From Acidimicrobiaceae bacterium (lineage in GTDB: Bacteria; Actinomycetota; Acidimicrobiia; Acidimicrobiales; Aldehydirespiratoraceae): a DNA stretch of 64,000 bases. Both the position numbers and the translations under genes were made by a program. Below, piece after piece: positions 27,798-36,271 of the stretch. Numbering within the stretch: position 1 is the first letter of the stretch; each line of letters begins with the position of its first letter. Where the stretch lies: contig VYFQ01000033.1 of assembly GCA_009842325.1 (NCBI GenBank), positions 1-64,000 of the forward strand, in the 5' to 3' direction. The notes under the pieces are model-generated. The model saw only the letters and a list, made by a program, of their open reading frames with translations. It did no database searches and was not told where the DNA came from.

Positions 27798-30116
27798 TTG
27801 CCTTCAGGCTCGTTCATGGGCAACGCCGTGCTGAGGAGAGAGGACCCCGACCTGCTCACCGGCGAGGCTCGCTACGTGGGCGACATGACGCCGCCCGGCA
27901 CTGTGCACGTCGTCTTCGTGCGCTCGGTGATGGCCCACGCCCGAATCGCGGCCGTCGACACCGAAGCCGCACGGTCGGCTCCCGGAGTCGTCGGTGTGTA
28001 CACGGCCTCGGACGTGCCGATCGCCCCACAGCAATTGTTCATCATGCTCCCCCCGGAGCTGACCCGGTTGCCGCTGACGGACAAGGCCCGCCACGTGGGC
28101 GACCCGATCGCGGCCGTGGTGGCCGAGTCTCGCGCCGCCGCGGTGGATGCGGCCGAACTCGTGGAAGTCGACTACGACGCTCTTCCCACGGTGACCGACC
28201 CGTTCGAGGCCCTGGAGCCCGACGCGCCGGTGGTGATCGAGGCCCACGGGTCCAACCAGGCCATCGTGTTCGCCAGCACGGCCGACCCCGACGCCATGTC
28301 AGGCCACGATGAGGTGGTGACAGCCCGCTTCGTCAACCGCCGGATGTCGGGAGCGCCCATCGAGCCGTCCGCCGCGCTGGCCGCCCCCACCGACGGCGGC
28401 GCCGTGACACTGTGGTGCACGTCGCAGCGGCCCCACGAGGTGCGCGACATGGTGGCCGCGGCCCTCGAAGCGCCCTCGCACGAGGTGAGGGTGATCGCCC
28501 CGGCGGTGGGCGGCGGCTTCGGCTCCAAGGCCGTCGTGTACCCGGAGTTCATCATGGTGACGTGGCTGGCCCGCCACCTGGGGCGGCCCGTCAAATGGGT
28601 CGAGACTCGCAGCGAGAACCTCGTCAACATGAGCCAGGGCCGAGACCACGTGCACGATGTCGAGCTCGGCCTCAGCGCCGACGGCACGTTCCGCTGGATC
28701 AGGATCAACGTCACCGCCAATGTGGGCGCCTATCCGGCTATCGGTGCGTTCCTGCCCTTCTTCACCATGTTGATGGCGTCGGGGCCCTACCGCATCCCGG
28801 CCGTCCACTACGAAGCGGTCGCCGCCATCACCAACACCACGCCGGTGGCGGCATTCCGGGGGGCGGGGCGGCCCGAAGCGACCGTGACGCTGGAGCGGAT
28901 AGTCGACCTGGCCGCAGGCAAGCTGGGGATCGACCCGGCCGAGCTGCGGCGGCGCAACCTGCTCGCGCCCACCGACTTTCCCCTCACCACGCCCACCGGC
29001 GCCAACATGGACTGCGGCGAGTATGCCCGCGCCCTCGAGCTGGCCCTGGAGACGGCCGGATACGACGAGCTGCGGGCTGAGCAGGCTCGCCGGCGCGCCG
29101 GCGGCAGCCAGAAGCTGCTCGGCATCGGCGTGTCCTCCTATGTGGAGATAACCGCGGTCGGGCTGTTCAACGAGTTCGGATCGGTCACCGTGGAGCTGGA
29201 CGGCACGATCACGGCCCGGGTGGGCACCGCCTCCCATGGCCAGGGGCACGCCACCGCCTTCTCACAGATCCTGGGAGAGGTCCTGGGCGTGCCCGCCGAG
29301 CAGGTCAGGGTGATCCACAGCGACACCGGCGAGGTACCGCGGGGCACCGGCACGGTGGCGTCACGTTCACTCCAGATCGGCGGCAGCGCGGTGTTCACTG
29401 CCGCCAACGAGGTCCTCGAGACGGCTCGGCGGCTCGCGGCCAGCCTGCTGGAGGCCGACCGCGGCGACATAGTGGTGGCTCCCGGGGGACTGGCCGTGGC
29501 CGGAGTGCCTGCCAGGACGGTCTCGTGGGCCGATCTGGCCGCGGCGGCGGCGTCCGACGACCTGCCGGCCGGGGTCGAGCCCGGGGGGCTGGCCGCCGAG
29601 ACCGACTTCAACCAGGGCGAGTCGAGCTACCCGTTCGGCGCTCATGTGTCGGTGGTGGAGATCGACGCCGACACCGGCGACACGAGGGTGCTGCGTCACA
29701 TCGCGGTCGACGACTGCGGCCGGATCCTCAACCCGCTGCTGGTGCAGGGGCAGGTTCACGGAGGGGTGGCCACCGGGATCTCGCAGGCCTTGTACGAGGA
29801 GACGACCTACGACTCCGACGGTAATCCCCGCAACACCAACTTCGCCGACTATGCGATCCCGGCCGCCTCGGAGCTGCCCCGGTTCGAGATGGCCCACACC
29901 GAGACGCCGACGCCGCTCAATCCGCTCGGTGCCAAGGGCATCGGCGAGTCGGGCACGATCGGATCCACCCCGGCGGTGCAGGCCGCCGTGCTCGACGCAC
30001 TGGCACCGCTGGGCATCGACCACCTGGACATGCCGTTCACGCCCCAGCGGGTCTGGCGGGCCATCGCCGCAACTGAGAAGAGCGCGCCGACTACGGCTCG
30101 GTCCGGGCCAGGCTGA
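27798..30116 (+). CDS. Molybdenum hydroxylase large subunit, CoxL-like (form II type)
   Basis: The 772-residue protein matches the large molybdopterin-binding subunit of CO/xanthine dehydrogenases: LRREDPDLLTGEARYVGDM at the start, GGGFGSK, AAFRGAGRPEAT, GQGHATAFSQILGE, and the GIGESGTIGSTPAVQ segment with the general-base Glu. The active-site loop reads FRGAGR, like form II enzymes (YRGAGR), not the form I CO dehydrogenase loop with Cys. TTG 27798 is chosen because a purine-rich GGAGAGGGAG precedes it; ATG 27816 has none. No medium or small subunit gene is adjacent. Its end overlaps rsmA by 26 bases, convergently. Confidence 0.9.
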   Translation: MPSGSFMGNAVLRREDPDLLTGEARYVGDMTPPGTVHVVFVRSVMAHARIAAVDTEAARSAPGVVGVYTASDVPIAPQQLFIMLPPELTRLPLTDKARHVGDPIAAVVAESRAAAVDAAELVEVDYDALPTVTDPFEALEPDAPVVIEAHGSNQAIVFASTADPDAMSGHDEVVTARFVNRRMSGAPIEPSAALAAPTDGGAVTLWCTSQRPHEVRDMVAAALEAPSHEVRVIAPAVGGGFGSKAVVYPEFIMVTWLARHLGRPVKWVETRSENLVNMSQGRDHVHDVELGLSADGTFRWIRINVTANVGAYPAIGAFLPFFTMLMASGPYRIPAVHYEAVAAITNTTPVAAFRGAGRPEATVTLERIVDLAAGKLGIDPAELRRRNLLAPTDFPLTTPTGANMDCGEYARALELALETAGYDELRAEQARRRAGGSQKLLGIGVSSYVEITAVGLFNEFGSVTVELDGTITARVGTASHGQGHATAFSQILGEVLGVPAEQVRVIHSDTGEVPRGTGTVASRSLQIGGSAVFTAANEVLETARRLAASLLEADRGDIVVAPGGLAVAGVPARTVSWADLAAAAASDDLPAGVEPGGLAAETDFNQGESSYPFGAHVSVVEIDADTGDTRVLRHIAVDDCGRILNPLLVQGQVHGGVATGISQALYEETTYDSDGNPRNTNFADYAIPAASELPRFEMAHTETPTPLNPLGAKGIGESGTIGSTPAVQAAVLDALAPLGIDHLDMPFTPQRVWRAIAATEKSAPTTARSGPG

Positions 30117-30891
30117 TCCACTGATCCAGCGTCAGCACCTCGGGACGGCTGGCAGGGTCCACCCCCGCGGCCGTGAACCCGTCGGAGGTGACCAGCCCGG
30201 CCAGTGAGCGGCGCAGCATCTTGCGCCTCTGGCCGAACCCGGCCCGCACCAGCCGCCTGAAGTGAACCTCGGACTCCGGCGGCAAGGGCACAGCCCGCTC
30301 GCTCGGATGGCGCTCGATCTTGACCACCGCCGACTCGACTTTGGGCCGGGGCCGGAAGACCGAGGCCGGGACCTTGGCCACCACCCGGGCCGCGCCCTGC
30401 CGCTCCACGAGAACGCTGGGGATGCCCCGAGCCCGCGATCCGGGCGGAGCGACGAGCCGCTCCCCCACTTCGCTCTGCACCATCACCACCATCACCGAAA
30501 TGGCGGCCGCGTCGTGCAGCAGGTCGACGACCAGCCCGGTGGCGATGTTGTAGGGCAGGTTGGCCACCAGCATCCATTGGTCCGATCCCTCCAGAACGTC
30601 CTCGAGGTCCAGGGTTGCCGCGTCGCCCTCGACCACCTCGACGCGGTGCGCGCCCGCCTCGGCCACCACCTCGCGCAGTGCCGCGGCGAGACCGGAGTCG
30701 ACCTCCACGGCCCGCACCGCGGCACCCGTCTCCGCCAGCGCCAGGGTGAGCGAGCCGAGCCCCGCACCGATCTCCAGCACACGGTCCTTCGGGCCCGCTC
30801 CGCTGATCCGGGCAATGCGCCGCACCGTGTTGGGATCGGCCACGAAGTTCTGGCCGAAGGACCGCCGCGGCGACACGCCGAAACGTGCCAT
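30091..30891 (-). CDS. rsmA: 16S rRNA dimethyladenosine transferase (RsmA/KsgA)
   Basis: The 266-residue methyltransferase has SFGQNFVADPNTVRRI, the SAM-binding VLEIGAGLGSLTLALAETG, and the catalytic NLPYNIATG motif of KsgA/RsmA. It dimethylates two adenines near the 3' end of 16S rRNA. The rpf-rsmA-ispE order is typical of actinobacteria, but a coxL-type gene on the other strand is wedged after it and overlaps its 3' end by 26 bases. Confidence 0.95.
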   Translation of the reverse strand: MARFGVSPRRSFGQNFVADPNTVRRIARISGAGPKDRVLEIGAGLGSLTLALAETGAAVRAVEVDSGLAAALREVVAEAGAHRVEVVEGDAATLDLEDVLEGSDQWMLVANLPYNIATGLVVDLLHDAAAISVMVVMVQSEVGERLVAPPGSRARGIPSVLVERQGAARVVAKVPASVFRPRPKVESAVVKIERHPSERAVPLPPESEVHFRRLVRAGFGQRRKMLRRSLAGLVTSDGFTAAGVDPASRPEVLTLDQWISLARTEP

Positions 30892-30920
30892 GAGCGCCCT
30901 CAGCTCCGACTCGGTATGGG

Positions 30921-31532
30921 TCAGGAGGGCAGCCTCTTCCTGCAGGTCGGCCAGGGATCCCAGCCGTTTATCTCGTAGAGCTGGTAGGCCATCTTGTCCT
31001 GATCCGAGGGCGAAGCGTCTATGGGATCAACGCCGACCAGGTCCGGGTAGTGCATCCCTGCAACCCAGTCCCAGGTACGGATCGAGAACTGGTAGGCGCC
31101 GCGGTAACGGCCGCTCTTGCTCACAGCCCGGTAGTTCTGCGTCGATTCGCACTGCCGCAGGGCGTGCCACTGCGCCTCGGTGGTTCCCGCCGGTATCGGA
31201 TGCTTGACGGCGCCGGCTTCAGTGGTCGTGGTCGGCGGTTGGGTCGTTGTGGTCGTGGTCGTCGTAGTCGTGGTGGTGGTCGTGGAGGTTGTGCTCCTGT
31301 TCGCGTTAGCCAATTCCTCGGCTTTCCGGAGGGCCTTCTCGCGGGCTCGCCGGCGAGCCTCGGCCCACCGCTGGGCCCGGTCCTCGAAGTCCTCCACGTC
31401 AACGGCTTCGACCTCGGGGGCGGCCGTTGTCGATGGCGTCTGGGCCGCCGCCGGCGCGCCGGCCAGGACCAGCACGGCGAGGATGATCGTGCCGACCAGC
31501 CCCACCCGAGCGCCCCGGCCCTGCGCGCCCAT
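30921..31532 (-). CDS. Rpf-like transglycosylase-fold secreted protein
   Basis: The 203-residue protein starts with a signal peptide (MGAQGRGARVGLVGTIILAV, cleavage near GAPAAAQT). A charged helix and a Thr-rich linker of about 25 residues with a long Thr run follow. The C-terminal domain has WHALRQCESTQNYRAVSKSG, GAYQFSIRTWDW and NGWDPWPTC, the layout of resuscitation-promoting factors including the catalytic Glu. It likely cuts peptidoglycan. Its position between tatD and rsmA matches actinobacterial rpfB loci, though it lacks the DUF348/G5 part. Confidence 0.85.
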   Translation of the reverse strand: MGAQGRGARVGLVGTIILAVLVLAGAPAAAQTPSTTAAPEVEAVDVEDFEDRAQRWAEARRRAREKALRKAEELANANRSTTSTTTTTTTTTTTTTTQPPTTTTEAGAVKHPIPAGTTEAQWHALRQCESTQNYRAVSKSGRYRGAYQFSIRTWDWVAGMHYPDLVGVDPIDASPSDQDKMAYQLYEINGWDPWPTCRKRLPS

Positions 31533-31533
31533 C

Positions 31534-32301
31534 TCAGTCGATCTCCTGATCGAGTCCGTAGAACGAGCGGGTTGTCGCCCAGGTGGCCTGCTCCACATCG
31601 GCGACGTCGAGGCCCTTCGCCTCCGCCACCGCCGCCCCCACGACGCCCACCAGCGCAGGCCGGTTCGTCTTGCCGCGGTGAGGCACCGGAGCCAGGTACG
31701 GGCTGTCGGTCTCGACCATCAGGCGGTCGAGCGGGCAGATCCGGGCCGCGTCGCGCACCTCGGAGGCATTGGGGAAGGTGACGATCCCCGAGAACGACAA
31801 GACCGCGCCCCGTCGCAGGCACTCCTCCGCCTCCTCGGGTCCCCCAGTGAAGCAGTGCATCACTGTTCGCGACGGGATTCCCTCGCGGTCGAGCACGGCG
31901 AGCGTGTCGTCCCAGGCCGACCGGGAGTGGACCACCAGCGGCAAGTCCCTGCGGTTGGCCAACTCCACCTGTGCGGCGAAGACCTGGCGCTGAACGGGAC
32001 GAGGCGAGTGGTCGTAGTGGTAGTCGAGTCCGGCCTCGCCCACAGCCACCACTTCAGGCCGCGCCATCAGAGCCTCCAATCCGCCCATACCGCCGGAGGC
32101 CTCGTGGGGATGCACGCCCGCAGTAGCCCACACCCCCTCGTGGGCCTCGGCAACCGAGATCGCTCGACAGGAGTCTTGCACATCCGTGCCCACAGTGACC
32201 AACACGCCGACGCCTGCGGTGTGCGCGTCGGCGATCACAGGACCCGCTGCCTCCCCGGCCGGGAGATGGCAATGGTGATCGGCCCAGGCCATATCAACCA
32301 C
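31534..32301 (-). CDS. tatD: TatD family metal-dependent deoxyribonuclease
   Basis: The 255-residue TIM-barrel hydrolase shows the metal-binding HCHL-type motif in WADHHCHLPA, VGEAGLDYHYD, VVHSRSAWDDT, MHCFTGGPEEAEECL and VETDSPYLAPVPHRGK. TatD proteins act as 3'-5' exonucleases in DNA repair. GTG 32301 is used because GAGGG lies just upstream; ATG 32292 is possible. It is tightly linked to metG upstream and the rpf-like gene downstream. Confidence 0.94.
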   Translation of the reverse strand: MVDMAWADHHCHLPAGEAAGPVIADAHTAGVGVLVTVGTDVQDSCRAISVAEAHEGVWATAGVHPHEASGGMGGLEALMARPEVVAVGEAGLDYHYDHSPRPVQRQVFAAQVELANRRDLPLVVHSRSAWDDTLAVLDREGIPSRTVMHCFTGGPEEAEECLRRGAVLSFSGIVTFPNASEVRDAARICPLDRLMVETDSPYLAPVPHRGKTNRPALVGVVGAAVAEAKGLDVADVEQATWATTRSFYGLDQEID

Positions 32302-32307
32302 GCACCC

Positions 32308-33963
32308 TCAGGCCGGGTCCGCGCCGTCACCGGCGAGATCTATGGCGTCCAGGTCCACCTTGGCGAACAGGGGCTCAGGCTTGGGCACGGGCGTGCCCGG
32401 CGGCACGGCCGGGCGCTCCCAGCGCTCGACCGGGCCGAACAGGTCGTCGAGAGCTGCCGTCGAGAACGGCAGGTACGGGGCCAGTCCCGTGCGCACTCCG
32501 GCCATCGCCTCCAGCGCGGTCACCAGCACCGCGGCGGCGCGGTCCGGATCCCCGGAAGCCAGCTTCCACGGCTCATTCAAGTTGAGGTAGGCGTTCACCC
32601 TGGCGGCTGCCTCCATGGCGCAGCGGAGCCCGGCCCGCAGCTCCACCCGCTCGATGCAATCGGCCTCCTCGCGCAAGGCGTCGTCGGTGGCCGACAGAAG
32701 GGCGGTGTCGGAGGAGTGCCGATCTCCGACTCCGGGGACTGCGCCCCCCAACGCCGACTGGGCCAATGACAGCACCCGGTTTACGAGGTTGCCCCAAGTG
32801 GCGACCAACTCGTCGTTGATTCGCCGGGCGATCTCCTCGATGGAGACTTCGGTGTCGGCGTGCTCGGGCAGCGCCGCGGCGAGGGCGTAGCGCAGGGCGT
32901 CGGGCTCGAAGAGGCGGAGACCCTCGCCGATGGCCAGGCCCACGCCCCGGCCGGCGGCCATTTTCGCTCCGGAGAAAGTCACGTACTGGTTGGCGGGCAC
33001 GTTGTCGGGCAGGTGCAGGTCGCCGTAGCCCATCAACTGCGCGGGCCAGAGCATGGCGTGGAACGGGATGTTGTCCTTCCCGACGAAGTAGAGGTGGCGG
33101 GACTCATCGTTGTGCCACCAGCGCTTCCAGGCGTCAGGATCACCGCTGCGGGCCGCCCATTCCTTGGACGCCGACAGGTAGCCGATCACCGCGTCGTACC
33201 AGACGTAGATGCGCTTTCCCTCGCCCAGGTCGTCGACGGGAAGCTCGACCCCCCAGTCCAGGTCCCGGGTTATGGCCCGGTCCTGCAATCCCTCGTTGGT
33301 CCAGCCGAAGGACGAATTGAGAACGTGGGGCCTCCATCCCCGTCGGGTCTTGAGCCAGCCGGCGACCTTCTCAGTGAAATCCGAGTAGCGATAGTAGAAG
33401 TGCTCGGTGGATCGCAGCTCGGGCACGGCCCCGCTGATCTTGGAACGGGGCTCGATCAGATCGGTGGCGTCCAGAGTGGTGCCGCAGTGCTCGCACTGGT
33501 CGCCGCGGGCCGCCCCGTAGCCGCAGCGCGGGCAGGTGCCCTCGATGTAGCGGTCGGGCAGGAAGCGCTCGCCGACGGGGTCGTAGAACTGCTCGGACAC
33601 CCGCTTGTCGATATGGCCGTTCTTCAGCTGGACCAGGAACATGTCCTGGGTGACCTCGGCATGGTTGCGCGTGCCGGTGGTGGTGTAGAGGTCCCATGAG
33701 ATGCCGAGCATCTCCCACTGGTCGCAGAACTCGGAGTGGTAGCGCTCGACGATCTCCGATGGCGTGACACCCTCGGCGTCGGCTCGCACTGTGATCGGCG
33801 TGCCGTGCACGTCGGACCCGCTGACCATGAGAACGTCGTTGCCGGCCAGCCGCTGGTAGCGGGCGTAGATGTCCGCCGGCAGGTAGGCCCCAGCGAGGTG
33901 GCCGAGGTGTCGACTCCCAGACGCGTAGGGCCACGCCACCGCGACCAGTACCGGCACCGCCAT
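32308..33963 (-). CDS. metG: Methionyl-tRNA synthetase
   Basis: The 551-residue class I synthetase has VAVAWPYASGSRHLGHLAGAYL (HIGH-type HLGH), GSDVHGTPI, and a zinc knuckle CPRCG-x(6)-QCEHCG. The second signature reads FSGAKMAAGRGV, a weakened KMSKS. The anticodon-binding helical domain follows (WGNLVNRVLSLAQ). It charges tRNA-Met. Start is ATG 33963; GTG/ATG choices up to 33975 exist. The metG-tatD-rpf-rsmA order is conserved in actinobacteria. Confidence 0.95.
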   Translation of the reverse strand: MAVPVLVAVAWPYASGSRHLGHLAGAYLPADIYARYQRLAGNDVLMVSGSDVHGTPITVRADAEGVTPSEIVERYHSEFCDQWEMLGISWDLYTTTGTRNHAEVTQDMFLVQLKNGHIDKRVSEQFYDPVGERFLPDRYIEGTCPRCGYGAARGDQCEHCGTTLDATDLIEPRSKISGAVPELRSTEHFYYRYSDFTEKVAGWLKTRRGWRPHVLNSSFGWTNEGLQDRAITRDLDWGVELPVDDLGEGKRIYVWYDAVIGYLSASKEWAARSGDPDAWKRWWHNDESRHLYFVGKDNIPFHAMLWPAQLMGYGDLHLPDNVPANQYVTFSGAKMAAGRGVGLAIGEGLRLFEPDALRYALAAALPEHADTEVSIEEIARRINDELVATWGNLVNRVLSLAQSALGGAVPGVGDRHSSDTALLSATDDALREEADCIERVELRAGLRCAMEAAARVNAYLNLNEPWKLASGDPDRAAAVLVTALEAMAGVRTGLAPYLPFSTAALDDLFGPVERWERPAVPPGTPVPKPEPLFAKVDLDAIDLAGDGADPA

Positions 33964-34035
33964 GGGGGGCCACATTATCCCCGGATTTTCAGGTCTTCCC
34001 CAGCCGGAGCAGCACCGGCCTCTGGGCCGCCGGGG

Positions 34036-34893
34036 TCAAGTCATCAGGTTGTAGACACGGCGGCGCGAGACTCCATGGGCGGCCGCGGCCGCAGCCGCGG
34101 CGTCTCGACGGCTCATCCCCCCGGTGACAAGGGCCTGCGCGGCGGCCAGCAACTCCTCGTCCGTCGCCGCTGGAGAGTCTTCGGCGGTTCCCGCGACCAC
34201 GATCACCACCTCCCCCTTCACCGGGCCGGAAGCCCATTCGCACAACTCGGCGAGACTCCCCCTCACGACTTCCTCGTGAAGCTTGGTGAGCTCACGGGCG
34301 ACGACGCCGGTGCGGGACGGTCCGCACGCCCCGGCCAGGTCCTCCAGGCAGGACCGCAAGCGGTGCGGCGACTCGTACACCACGGTGGTCCGCCGATCCC
34401 GCGCTATCTGTTCCAGACGCTCGGCCCGAGCCTTGCCTTTGCGGGGCAGGAACCCCTCGAAGCAGAACCGGCCCGCCGGGAGCCCGCTCACCGCCAGAGC
34501 GGCCAGGCCGGCCGAAGGACCGGGCACCACGGTCACCGTGTGGCCGGCCGCCGCGCACGCGGCCACAAGCCGGCCCCCGGGATCGGTCACCGCGGGCATG
34601 CCCGCATCGGTCACCACGGCCACGGTCGCTCCTGCGGCCAGCAGCTCGCACACGTCACCGATCGCCTCGGTCTCGGTGTGCTCGTCAACGCGCCGGAGCC
34701 GCGCCCCGCTCACCCCCGCGTGCTCGAGCAGCCGACCCGTGCGCCGCGTGTCCTCGCAGCACACCAGATCGGCAGCCTCCAGAGCCTCCACCGCCCTCGG
34801 GCTGAGATCGCCGAGGTTGCCGATGGGCGTGCCGACCAACACCAGAGAGCCGCCCGCTGCCGGGGGCGCAGCCTCGGGCGGAGGACCGCTCAC
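34036..34893 (-). CDS. rsmI: 16S rRNA 2'-O-methyltransferase RsmI
   Basis: The 285-residue SAM-dependent tetrapyrrole-methylase-fold protein has LVLVGTPIGNLGDLSPRAVE, CCEDTRRTGRLL, VTDAGMPAVTDPG and VVPGPSAGLAALAVSGLP, the RsmI motif series. It methylates C1402 ribose in 16S rRNA. A small C-terminal helix-turn-helix-like segment (SRRDAAAAAAAAHGVSRRRV) is present. GTG 34893 overlaps the DUF192 stop by four bases. Confidence 0.94.
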   Translation of the reverse strand: MSGPPPEAAPPAAGGSLVLVGTPIGNLGDLSPRAVEALEAADLVCCEDTRRTGRLLEHAGVSGARLRRVDEHTETEAIGDVCELLAAGATVAVVTDAGMPAVTDPGGRLVAACAAAGHTVTVVPGPSAGLAALAVSGLPAGRFCFEGFLPRKGKARAERLEQIARDRRTTVVYESPHRLRSCLEDLAGACGPSRTGVVARELTKLHEEVVRGSLAELCEWASGPVKGEVVIVVAGTAEDSPAATDEELLAAAQALVTGGMSRRDAAAAAAAAHGVSRRRVYNLMT

Positions 34894-35219
34894 TGCCGGA
34901 TCTCGAGCTCCACGCCGGGAGCCACCCCCCAGCGCCGGAAGCTGCCCGCCTCGGCCTCGATGACCGAACTGGCCCGCCACACCGGGCGCCCGACTCGGTT
35001 GGCCCGCATCGTGGTCACCCTCAGCACCCGCATGTCGCCGTCACAGTGGGCCACATCGATGGGGAAGCGCAGACCGACCGAGTGCACCGAGCGGGTCCGT
35101 TCCAGCAGCAGGGCTCCCTCGATCCCGTCCCTTCCGAGAAGACCTCGGCGACGGTCGCGGCGGCTGGAGGCGATCTCCAGCGACGCCACCACCCGGTCTT
35201 CGACCATCAGCCAGGCCAC
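34890..35219 (-). CDS. DUF192 family protein
   Basis: The 109-residue protein carries DUF192 features: RRRGLLGRDGIEGALLLE, then HSVGLRFPIDVAHCDGDMRVL and VIEAEAGSFRRWGVAPG near the end. Function of the family is unknown. No signal peptide is visible. Translationally coupled to rsmI through a GTGA overlap. Confidence 0.88.
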   Translation of the reverse strand: MAWLMVEDRVVASLEIASSRRDRRRGLLGRDGIEGALLLERTRSVHSVGLRFPIDVAHCDGDMRVLRVTTMRANRVGRPVWRASSVIEAEAGSFRRWGVAPGVELEIRQ

Positions 35220-35256
35220 GGTCTGAGAATCTAGTTCCGGGGACCTCCCCGCCGGC

Positions 35257-36177
35257 CTATTCCTGGTGGCGCGATCGGCGCTCGGCGCGGCGCTCCAGCA
35301 TGAGCCGACCGACCCGGCCGATCCGGTCGATCAACTTCATGAGCCTCTCCCGGGCCGCCTCGGCCACCCCCGAGAGGCCGGCGAGACTCGGGAGGTTCCA
35401 GTCGCGCATCACGACCGGCTGCAGGATCTGGTCATGATGGATGGCCAAGTCGTAGATGCCGGCCTCGGCGATCGTGCGGGCGTGAGCATCGAAGTCGGTG
35501 ATGCCCACGCCCGGCATCGCGAAGCTCTTCACCTGGTTGGCGATGGCCACGACCGCTCGGGACGGCTCCACCTTGAGCGCCGCGGCCATCGCATCGCGAT
35601 AGAAGAGGAAATGAAGGTTCTCGTCGAAGGACACCCGGCGCATGATGGCCTTGCCGGCCGGATCGTCGATGTGCCGCCCCGTGTTGAAGTGCGATATGCG
35701 GGTCGCCAACTCCTGGAGGGCCACGTAGGCGAGGCCCTCCAGGGCATTGGGCGGTTCGGGAACCCGCCCGCACTGCACCTGGGCCATGCGCGCCCTCTCG
35801 AGATTGACGGGATCGACCGACCGGGTGACGGCGAGGTAGTCGTGGATCACCTGACCGTGACGGCCCTCCTCGGCCGTCCAGCGCCGCACCCAATGACCCC
35901 AAGCACCGTCGCGGCCGAACATGCGCTCGACGTCCCGGAAGTAGTAGGGCAGGTTGTCCTCGGTCAGGACGTTGACGAAGAGCGCGCTACGGGCCTCAGC
36001 GCTCAGTCCGGCCTCCTCGGGATCCCATTCGTAGTCGGCCGGATAGTCCTCGCCCCTGCTCCAGGGCACGAGCGCGTGGGGATGCCATTCCTTGGTCTGT
36101 CGCAGGTGCCGCTCGTAGAGCCGCTCGACGCTGGGCTCGAGTTCGGCCAGCAGGCCCTGATCGGAGTCGACGGGCAT
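35257..36177 (-). CDS. Acyl-ACP desaturase (diiron)
   Basis: The 306-residue protein has the two diiron motifs of acyl-ACP (stearoyl-type) desaturases: the EEGRHG motif in RRWTAEEGRHGQVIHDYL and the DENLHF motif in RRVSFDENLHFLFYRDAM. A helical N-terminus with the LTEDNLPYYFRDVERMFG segment adds the first ligand Glu. It introduces a double bond into ACP-bound fatty acids, as in mycobacterial DesA-type proteins. It lies 37 bases downstream of the DUF192 region on the same strand. Confidence 0.92.
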   Translation of the reverse strand: MPVDSDQGLLAELEPSVERLYERHLRQTKEWHPHALVPWSRGEDYPADYEWDPEEAGLSAEARSALFVNVLTEDNLPYYFRDVERMFGRDGAWGHWVRRWTAEEGRHGQVIHDYLAVTRSVDPVNLERARMAQVQCGRVPEPPNALEGLAYVALQELATRISHFNTGRHIDDPAGKAIMRRVSFDENLHFLFYRDAMAAALKVEPSRAVVAIANQVKSFAMPGVGITDFDAHARTIAEAGIYDLAIHHDQILQPVVMRDWNLPSLAGLSGVAEAARERLMKLIDRIGRVGRLMLERRAERRSRHQE

Positions 36178-36271
36178 GAGGCAGGCTAACGCACCAGTTC
36201 CCGGCGCGTCGCGAGACGACGAGCGGTGCTTCCCGCTCTTGTTCGCTGCGACCTGAGGGCCGCTCGGCCTC

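Noticed and set aside
35220..35256. CGGGG/CCCCG mini-hairpin between the DUF192 and desaturase genes
   Set aside because: Five base pairs only, between co-oriented genes; not distinguishable from background.
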